A DNA stretch of 28,118 bases from CAZLIC01 sp964559535 (GTDB lineage: Bacteria > Pseudomonadota > Alphaproteobacteria > Rhodobacterales > Rhodobacteraceae): NCBI GenBank assembly GCA_964559535.1, contig CAZLIC010000057.1, forward strand, positions 1 to 28,118, read 5' to 3'. The position numbers and the translations under genes were made by a program. Within the stretch, counting starts at the first letter, position 1. Each line of letters opens with the position of its first letter. Below the pieces are notes generated by a model. It did not search any database and was not told the origin of the DNA. It worked only from the letters and a program-made list of their open reading frames with translations. Of the stretch, positions 23,175 to 28,118 are shown in pieces.

Positions 23175-23905
23175 TGCCGCATCTGGTCACGCCGCAGGGA
23201 CGGAGAATCGCCTATTGCCAGACACCCGGAACCGGGCCGGGCGTGGTGTTTCTGGGCGGCTTCCGGTCGGACATGACCGGCACGAAGGCGGTGTTTCTGG
23301 AAGATTGGGCAAAGGCCCGCGGCCGTGCGTTCCTGCGGTTGGACTACTCGGGGCACGGGCAATCGGGCGGCGCCTTCGAAGATGGCTGCATCGGCGACTG
23401 GGCCGAGGATGCGTCGGCCGTGATTGCCGCCTGCACCGAGGGGCCGCAGGTTCTGGTCGGTTCCTCGATGGGCGGGTGGATTGCGCTGCTTTTGGCGCGA
23501 AACGGGGGGCTGCCGGTGGCGGGGCTGGTGGGCATTGCCGCAGCGCCCGATTTCACCGAACGGCTGTGGGCGGGGATGACCGAGGCGGAGCGCGCGGCGA
23601 TGCGCGACAGCGGGCGGCTGGAGCGTCCTTCGGCCTATGCCTCCGAGCCCTATGTGTTTACCCGCAAGCTGGTGGAAGATGGCGAAGACCGGCTGGTCCT
23701 GACCCGCCGCCTGCCCCTGCCCTTTCCGGTGCGCCTGCTGCAGGGCGAGGATGACCGCGATGTGTCGCCTTCGGTCGCGCTGACGCTGTTCGCCCATGCG
23801 CAGGGGCCGGACATCCGGCTGACGCTGGTGAAGGGCGCTGACCACCGGTTTTCGTCACCCGACTGTCTGGCGCTGCTGGCGCGGACCCTGGAAGAACTGG
23901 AGTAG
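23171..23905 (+). CDS. Alpha/beta hydrolase
   Basis: A 244-residue single-domain alpha/beta hydrolase. Visible elements are the oxyanion-region strand VVFLGGFRSDMTGTKA, the DYSGHGQSGG turn, the nucleophile elbow GSSMGG with Ser99, an acid-bearing segment LLQGEDDRDV and the catalytic His225 (KGADHRFSS). It resembles the palmitoyl-thioesterase ABHD10-like group in layout (GGFRSDM near the N-terminus). The substrate is unknown. Its start overlaps the tag stop by 4 bases and the next hydrolase starts 3 bases after its stop, so tag and the two hydrolases form one tight operon. Confidence 0.85.
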   Translation: MMPHLVTPQGRRIAYCQTPGTGPGVVFLGGFRSDMTGTKAVFLEDWAKARGRAFLRLDYSGHGQSGGAFEDGCIGDWAEDASAVIAACTEGPQVLVGSSMGGWIALLLARNGGLPVAGLVGIAAAPDFTERLWAGMTEAERAAMRDSGRLERPSAYASEPYVFTRKLVEDGEDRLVLTRRLPLPFPVRLLQGEDDRDVSPSVALTLFAHAQGPDIRLTLVKGADHRFSSPDCLALLARTLEELE

Positions 23906-23908
23906 GCC

Positions 23909-24898
23909 ATGATGCGCGTGTTCCGCTGGCTGATGTCGGCAATTGTGGTCACGGGGCTGGTGCTGGCGGCACTGTGGTTCCTGGTGCCGCGCACCGGGGT
24001 TGACCGGACGCCGCGTTTTGACCCCTCGGCCCTGGGCGAGGACCTTCCCGCCTGGCTGGCAAGCCGGGAAGCGGTGTTCGATGACATCACGCCGGGGGCG
24101 GAGAAGCGCATCGTCTGGGCCGGAGCGGAAGGCACGCGAACGGACTGGGCGGTGGTGTACATCCACGGCTTCTCGGCCACGTCAGAGGAAATCCGCCCGG
24201 TTCCGGACGATGTGGCCAAGGCGCTGGGGGCGAACCTGTTCTTCACCCGGCTGGCGGGTCACGGGCGCAGCGGCGCGGCCATGGCCACCGCCGTGCCCGA
24301 GGACTGGGTGCTGGACCTGGACGAGGCGCTGGCCATCGGGCGGCGCATTGGCAGCCGGGTGCTGGTGATTGCCACCTCGACAGGGGGCACGCTGGCCATG
24401 CTGGCGGCCACCGACGCAGGCCGCGCCGAGGGCGTGGCGGGCATGGTGCTGGTGTCGCCGAACTTCCGGCTGGCCAATCCGTCTGCGCAGTTTCTGCTGG
24501 ACGCCCCGTGGATCGAAAGCTGGGGCGATGCGGTGGCCGGGGCCGAGCGCAGCTTTGAACCGCAGAACGCCGAGCATGGCCGCTGGTGGACCACCGCCTA
24601 CCCCACGTCCGCCCTGTACCCGATGGGTGCGCTGATGCGGGCCGCGCGGGGAAACGACCCGGGCAATGCGCTGGTGCCTGCGCTGTTCATCTATACCGAC
24701 GCCGACAAGGTGGTGGACGCCGCGACCACCGCGGCGATTGCCGCGGGCTGGGGCGCGCCCGCCGCGACCTTCCAGCCGACGCTTTCGCCGCAGGACGATC
24801 CGTGGTCGCATGTGATTGCGGGGCGCATCCTTTCGCCCGCACAGACGGAACCGGTGGTGGCGGCGATTCTGGACTGGGCCGGGAAGCTGAACCCCTGA
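23909..24898 (+). CDS. Membrane-anchored alpha/beta hydrolase
   Basis: A 329-residue hydrolase with an N-terminal membrane anchor (about 7-26, WLMSAIVVTGLVLAALWFLV), so the catalytic domain is probably periplasmic. The oxyanion loop is YIHGFSAT (84-91), with RLAGHGRSG at about 114-122. The nucleophile elbow is ATSTGG (Ser157) rather than GxSxG. His301 (PWSHVIAG) is the likely catalytic histidine and Asp in YTDADKVVD the acid. It is tandem to another hydrolase but much diverged, so the pair is not a recent duplication. The substrate is unknown; an esterase or lipase-type activity is likely. Confidence 0.83.
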   Translation: MMRVFRWLMSAIVVTGLVLAALWFLVPRTGVDRTPRFDPSALGEDLPAWLASREAVFDDITPGAEKRIVWAGAEGTRTDWAVVYIHGFSATSEEIRPVPDDVAKALGANLFFTRLAGHGRSGAAMATAVPEDWVLDLDEALAIGRRIGSRVLVIATSTGGTLAMLAATDAGRAEGVAGMVLVSPNFRLANPSAQFLLDAPWIESWGDAVAGAERSFEPQNAEHGRWWTTAYPTSALYPMGALMRAARGNDPGNALVPALFIYTDADKVVDAATTAAIAAGWGAPAATFQPTLSPQDDPWSHVIAGRILSPAQTEPVVAAILDWAGKLNP

Positions 24899-24916
24899 GG
24901 ACGGCACCCCTGTCGG

Positions 24917-26323
24917 CTAGGCGACCCACCGCTGCACCGCCTGCACCACCCGTTTCACCCAGGGGTTGCCGAACAGCCGGGGGGCGAAGTAGGCGCCCGC
25001 TGCCCGCTTGCCGGCCTCGGCCAGCGTCGGGTAGGGCAGCACGGCGCCCGCAATGGCCGACATCTTCAGCCCCGCGGAAATCGCCAGCGCCCAGGGCGCG
25101 ATCAGCTCGCCCGCCTGTGCCCCCGCGATGCCCGCGCCCACCGGGCGGCCCGCCACCACCATTACCTTCACCAACCCCTCGGGGCGGCCTTCGGCCAGCG
25201 CGCGGTCATTCTCGTGGAAGGGCCAGCGCACCACGGTCAGCCGCGGCCCGTGCTTTGCCTGCGCCTCGGCCTCGGTCAGGCCGACCTGGGCGATTTCGGG
25301 GTCGGTGTAGGTGGCGCGGGGGATATGGTCGGTGCGCTGGCGTGCGGGCAGGGCAAACAGCGCCTGCCGGATGACCACGCCCGCCTGATAGCCCGCCACA
25401 TGCGTGAACTGCAGCCCGCCCGCCACATCGCCCACGGCAAAGACCCGCCGGTTGGTCACCGACCGCAGCCGCGCGTCCACCGTCACGCCCTTGGGCGTGA
25501 AGGCCACATTCGCGGCCTCAAGCCCCATCCCCTCAACCATCGCCTTGCGCCCCACGGCCACCAGCAGATGCGACCCCCCGATCCGTCGCCCGTCGGCCAG
25601 CACCACCGTCGCGGGCGCCTCGGCCTGCGTCACGGCCTGACCCTCGACAATCTCCACGCCCTCGGCGCGCAGGCGGTCCAGCACTACCTTGGCCAGGTCC
25701 GGATCCTCGCGCCCCAGTGCCTGTGCGCCTTCCACCACCGTCACCCGGCACCCCAGCCTGACGTGGGCCTGCGCCATTTCCATCCCGATGGGGCCGCCGC
25801 CGATGACAACCAGGTGTTCGGGGCGTTCGCGCAGGGCAAAGATCGTCTCGTTGGTCAGATAGGGCAGGGTGTCCAGCCCCGGGATCGGCGGGATGAAGGC
25901 ACGGCTGCCCGTGGCAATGACAAAGCGGCGCGCGCGGACGACCTCGCCCCCGGCTTCCACCCGGTCGGGCGCGGTGAAACGGGCGAAGGCGCGGATCACG
26001 CGTACACCAAGGCGGGTGAAGCGTTCCTCGCTGTCGAAGGGTGCGATGGCGGCAATCACCCGCGCCACATGGTCCTGCGCCGCGACGTAGTCCACCACCG
26101 GTACCGCCGGGGCCACGCCGAACGGCCCGCCCGCGGTCATCGCATGGGCATGCTTGGCCGCGGCGATCAGCGCCTTTGACGGAACGCAGCCGGTGTTCAG
26201 GCAATCGCCGCCCATCGCGTGCGCCTCGATCAGCACCACGCGGGCGCCCATCTGCACGGCACCCGCCGCCACCGACAACCCGCCCGACCCGGCGCCGATC
26301 ACACAGATGTCGGTCTCGATCAT
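24917..26323 (-). CDS. MerA-like FAD-dependent disulfide oxidoreductase
   Basis: A 468-residue class I pyridine nucleotide-disulfide oxidoreductase. The FAD loop is GAGSGG (10-15), redox disulfide CLNTGC (Cys41/Cys46), NAD(P) loop VIGGGPIGMEMAQ, FAD motif VFAVGDVAGG, and dimerisation domain to the end. The catalytic His of the HPT motif is Tyr431 (LPYPTLAE), as in mercuric reductase, but the C-terminal vicinal Cys pair and N-terminal metal-binding domain of MerA are missing. Mercury reduction is therefore unlikely; it belongs to the widespread 'FAD-containing oxidoreductase' group. ATG 26323 overlaps the TVP38 gene by 4 bases. No electron acceptor can be named. Confidence 0.88.
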   Translation of the reverse strand: MIETDICVIGAGSGGLSVAAGAVQMGARVVLIEAHAMGGDCLNTGCVPSKALIAAAKHAHAMTAGGPFGVAPAVPVVDYVAAQDHVARVIAAIAPFDSEERFTRLGVRVIRAFARFTAPDRVEAGGEVVRARRFVIATGSRAFIPPIPGLDTLPYLTNETIFALRERPEHLVVIGGGPIGMEMAQAHVRLGCRVTVVEGAQALGREDPDLAKVVLDRLRAEGVEIVEGQAVTQAEAPATVVLADGRRIGGSHLLVAVGRKAMVEGMGLEAANVAFTPKGVTVDARLRSVTNRRVFAVGDVAGGLQFTHVAGYQAGVVIRQALFALPARQRTDHIPRATYTDPEIAQVGLTEAEAQAKHGPRLTVVRWPFHENDRALAEGRPEGLVKVMVVAGRPVGAGIAGAQAGELIAPWALAISAGLKMSAIAGAVLPYPTLAEAGKRAAGAYFAPRLFGNPWVKRVVQAVQRWVA

Positions 26324-27006
26324 GTCCGTATCGCCTTCAGCACGATGGGCAACGCCGACAGCGCCGCCAGCCCCAGGATCGGCCCCATCACATGGGGCGC
26401 AAAGAACAGCGACAGGTCGGGTTTGCCGCCTTCCGCGAACACCTTCGACAACCCCGATCCGATGGACGTGAACACCAGCGCCCCGGGGATGATGCCGAAG
26501 AAGGTGGTGATGGCAAACCGGTCGGCCCGCACACCGACAAAGGCGGGAATCAGGTTGGCCAGGAAGAACGGCACCGCAGGTACCAGCCGCATCAGCAACA
26601 ACACCGACCATTCATTGGCGCGCAGCCCCGCCATCAGCCGCGCGCCCGCGCCGCCCCCGGCTTCGATCCGCGCCGCCACATCGGCCCCGAAGCCCGCCCG
26701 CGCCGCCAGAAACACCGCCACCGCCCCTGCCGTGGCGCCCAGAACGTTGCAGGCCACCCCCGGAAACAGCCCGAACAGGAAGCCGCCCGTCAGCGTGGCC
26801 AGCAGGGCCCCCGGCAGCGAAAACGCCACAAGCGCAGCATAGGCCGCGGTGAACACCACCAGCGCCGCGGTGTAGTGCGCATCGCGGAATGCCAGCAGCG
26901 TTTCCCGGTGCTGCGCCAGCGCCTCGAACGACAGCCGGTCGCGCAGCGCAACGGCGCCCACGGCCGCCACCACCAGCATCACCAGAAAAGGTATCCGACG
27001 TGTCAC
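26320..27006 (-). CDS. TVP38/TMEM64 family membrane protein (VTT domain)
   Basis: A 228-residue integral membrane protein. Helices lie at about 5-22, 47-65, 70-88 (LPGALLATLTGGFLFGLFPG), 90-106, 135-160 and 195-222. The segment FSLPGALLATLTGGFLFG and the later GIIPGALVFTSIGSGLS are VTT-domain signatures, shared with DedA-like scramblase/transport proteins; RLVPAVPFFLANLIPAF is the middle re-entrant region. Function in bacteria is not settled, with lipid scrambling or small-molecule export proposed. It is fused operonically (4-base overlap) to the MerA-like flavoprotein, a pairing seen across proteobacteria. It is divergent from rpmH. Confidence 0.88.
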   Translation of the reverse strand: MTRRIPFLVMLVVAAVGAVALRDRLSFEALAQHRETLLAFRDAHYTAALVVFTAAYAALVAFSLPGALLATLTGGFLFGLFPGVACNVLGATAGAVAVFLAARAGFGADVAARIEAGGGAGARLMAGLRANEWSVLLLMRLVPAVPFFLANLIPAFVGVRADRFAITTFFGIIPGALVFTSIGSGLSKVFAEGGKPDLSLFFAPHVMGPILGLAALSALPIVLKAIRT

Positions 27007-27140
27007 GGCATTCCCCGCGTTTCCTGGGCTACCATACGCGAAGCCCGGCGCGGCGTTACCCCCCGTGACGTGGTGTCAACTGCGTTGGCGTGCGGCCCGC
27101 GGCGCAGATCTGCGGTGGCACCGAAACCGCATGCGCGCCG

Positions 27141-27169
27141 TTGACTTGGTCCGAAGCCCCGCCTATAGG
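27141..27169 (+). promoter_or_regulatory. Sigma-70-type promoter of rpmH
   Basis: TTGACT (27141-27146), a 17-base spacer and TATAGG (27164-27169) make an unusually good housekeeping promoter. Transcription would start near 27176, leaving a leader of about 60 bases before rpmH. Confidence 0.75.
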
Positions 27170-27180
27170 CCGGGCTTCGG
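27151..27180. promoter_or_regulatory. Inverted repeat around the rpmH -10 and start site
   Basis: Perfect 9-bp arms (ccgaagccc 27151-27159, gggcttcgg 27172-27180) enclose the -10 element. It could be an operator or form a hairpin at the very 5' end. Confidence 0.4.
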
Positions 27181-27236
27181 AATTGCGGCGCTCGAATCCC
27201 CGGGTTTGCGCCGCCTGGAACTGTGGAGAAACCGCG

Positions 27237-27371
27237 ATGAAGCGCACCTACCAACCGTCCAAGCTTGTGCGCAAGCGCCGCCACGGCTTTCGCTCCCGCA
27301 TGGCCACCAAGGGCGGCCAGCTGGTTCTGGCGCGCCGCCGCGCGCGGGGCCGGAAGGTTCTGTCGGCATAA
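27237..27371 (+). CDS. rpmH: 50S ribosomal protein L34
   Basis: L34, a 44-residue, very basic protein of the large subunit. MKRTYQPSKLVRKRRHGFRSRM and the C-terminal LARRRARGRKVLSA match the family end to end, with the usual length. 'ggagaaaccgcg' precedes the ATG. It heads the conserved rpmH-rnpA-yidD cluster and has its own strong promoter. In many bacteria this cluster is near dnaA, but no dnaA is in the window. Confidence 0.97.
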   Translation: MKRTYQPSKLVRKRRHGFRSRMATKGGQLVLARRRARGRKVLSA

Positions 27372-27410
27372 CTGCCGGGCCCTTCCGGGGCCAACCCCAT
27401 GGATCGCATC

Positions 27411-27806
27411 ATGACACCGCCGGAGGCTGCAGGTGACACCGCGCCCCCGGCGGTTTCCGTGTGTTTGCTGGAAACACTGAAGAAGCGTGCCGATTTCCTG
27501 CGCGCGGCGCAGGCGCGGCGGCAGGGGGCGGCGGGGTTTCTGCTGCAGGCGCGCAACCGCGGCGATGCCAGCGCCACCGTCCGTGTGGGCTTTACCTGTT
27601 CCAAGAAGCTGGGCAATGCCGTGGCCCGCAACCGCGCCAAGCGGCGTCTGCGCGAGATAGCCCGGCAGGTGCTGCCCGCCGCCGCCCGGCCCGGCTGGGA
27701 CTATGTGCTGGTCGGAAGGCCGGACGCCACCGCCACGCGCGACTTCGCCCTGCTGCTGGACGATCTGGCCGCCGCGCTGCGGTCGGTTCACGGGGGCCGC
27801 AAGTGA
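27411..27806 (+). CDS. rnpA: Ribonuclease P protein component
   Basis: The protein subunit of RNase P, which binds the catalytic RNA and helps cleave pre-tRNA leaders. The family core is VRVGFTCSKKLGNAVARNRAK followed by RRLREIAR, the conserved RNR motif helix; LETLKKRADFLRA is the typical N-terminal element. The length is about 131 residues from ATG 27411. ATG 27399, four codons upstream, is equally possible because neither has a good ribosome-binding site; I chose 27411 because related proteins, as I recall them, begin MTPP. It overlaps yidD by 4 bases (GTGA). Confidence 0.9.
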   Translation: MTPPEAAGDTAPPAVSVCLLETLKKRADFLRAAQARRQGAAGFLLQARNRGDASATVRVGFTCSKKLGNAVARNRAKRRLREIARQVLPAAARPGWDYVLVGRPDATATRDFALLLDDLAAALRSVHGGRK

Positions 27807-28051
27807 CCCCGGCCGCCTGGGTGATCTCGCTGCCGGTGCGTGCCTATCGTCTGCTTCTGTCGCCCTGGGTCGGCCACGGCTGCCGCTTCCAGCCCACCTG
27901 CTCGGCCTATGCGATGGAGGCGCTGGAACGCCACGGCGCGCTGCGCGGCGGCTGGCTGGCGGCGCACCGCATATGCCGCTGCCACCCCTGGGGCGGGCAG
28001 GGGTATGACCCGGTGCCCGGCGCCGACCCGGACCACGACGCTCGGCGCTAG
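27803..28051 (+). CDS. yidD: Membrane protein insertion efficiency factor YidD
   Basis: YidD is a small inner-membrane-associated protein that assists Sec/YidC-dependent insertion. The 82-residue product has the two hallmark motifs, CRFQPTCSAYAMEALERHG and CRCHPWGGQGYDPVP, and an N-terminal amphipathic helix (VISLPVRAYRLLLSP). The start is GTG 27803, overlapping the rnpA stop by 4 bases, which gives the expected N-terminus. yidC would be expected further right, beyond the window. Confidence 0.94.
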   Translation: MTPAAWVISLPVRAYRLLLSPWVGHGCRFQPTCSAYAMEALERHGALRGGWLAAHRICRCHPWGGQGYDPVPGADPDHDARR

Positions 28052-28063
28052 CTCCGGGCGGGC

Positions 28064-28118
28064 CTAGCGGTCCGCATCGGGCACGAAATCCATCCGCCGC
28101 CCGGCATCGTTCACATAG
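28064..28118 (-). CDS. Possible C-terminal end of a minus-strand gene (partial)
   Basis: The minus strand reads YVNDAGRRMDFVPDADR followed by a TAG stop (28064-28066), converging on yidD with a 12-base gap. Codon composition is compatible with coding sequence and the frame stays open to the window edge. The peptide is too short to identify. Confidence 0.4.
   Translation of the reverse strand, partial: YVNDAGRRMDFVPDADR

Noticed and set aside
24917..26323. Mercuric reductase
   Set aside because: The C-terminal vicinal Cys pair and the N-terminal metal-binding domain are absent and no other mer gene is present.
1..28118. CRISPR arrays, tRNA or rRNA genes, insertion sequences, prophage genes
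   Set aside because: None seen on reading both strands; no regularly spaced repeats, transposase or integrase motifs, or tRNA-like cloverleaf ends were recognised, though no computed search was possible.

Overview
The window looks like chromosomal DNA of a high-GC alphaproteobacterium of the Rhodobacterales (Paracoccaceae/Rhodobacter-like group). This rests on very GC-rich codon use, the protein families present, a perfect TTGA-N6-TCAA FNR-type box, and an intergenic GC-rich palindrome ending in 'ggtatttgcgcaaagatga', which I recognise as common in Rhodobacter-like genomes. Most of the window is ordinary chromosome. I see no phage genes, insertion sequences, CRISPR arrays, tRNAs or rRNAs, and no gene-free stretch longer than 300 bases.

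Left part (1-5100): the last codons of tuf (EF-Tu) and its terminator; a small ribbon-helix-helix protein; a glyoxalase I-like VOC protein preceded by a perfect palindrome; a Tat-exported two-gene dehydrogenase (gluconate 2-dehydrogenase subunit 3-like chaperone subunit plus a GMC flavoprotein with an apparent Fe-S cysteine motif); a divergent UspA protein with an FNR-type site upstream; and recO.

Middle (5174-10217): an MFS transporter whose 3' end overlaps an antisense cupin gene; the translationally coupled pantothenate genes panB-panC; and, on the minus strand, sua5/tsaC (tRNA t6A synthesis) followed by a glutathione S-transferase.

Two-component/transport locus (10290-16970): a DctB-like sensor kinase, an NtrC-type response regulator with an altered GAFTGA loop (GAFAGA), and a complete tripartite tricarboxylate transporter (tctC-tctB-tctA). 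Palindromes with TGGG/CCCA outer arms lie upstream of the kinase and upstream of tctC, and a hairpin separates tctC from tctBA. The likely logic is that the kinase senses an organic acid and the regulator switches on its uptake system.

Right part (17005-28118): an ArsC-like reductase; a cold-shock protein with a tandem duplication of its last codons; a four-gene bufferin/gig-type metallophore operon on the minus strand (bufA precursor, bufB MNIO/DUF692 enzyme, bufC DUF2063 partner, DoxX membrane protein); thrS; tag plus two alpha/beta hydrolases; a MerA-like flavoprotein with a TVP38/TMEM64 membrane protein; and rpmH-rnpA-yidD with a strong rpmH promoter. The bufferin operon is the most exciting system here. 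Its family is known: a copper-binding ribosomal peptide whose cysteines are modified by an iron oxidase. The hairpin between precursor and enzyme genes is worth attention.
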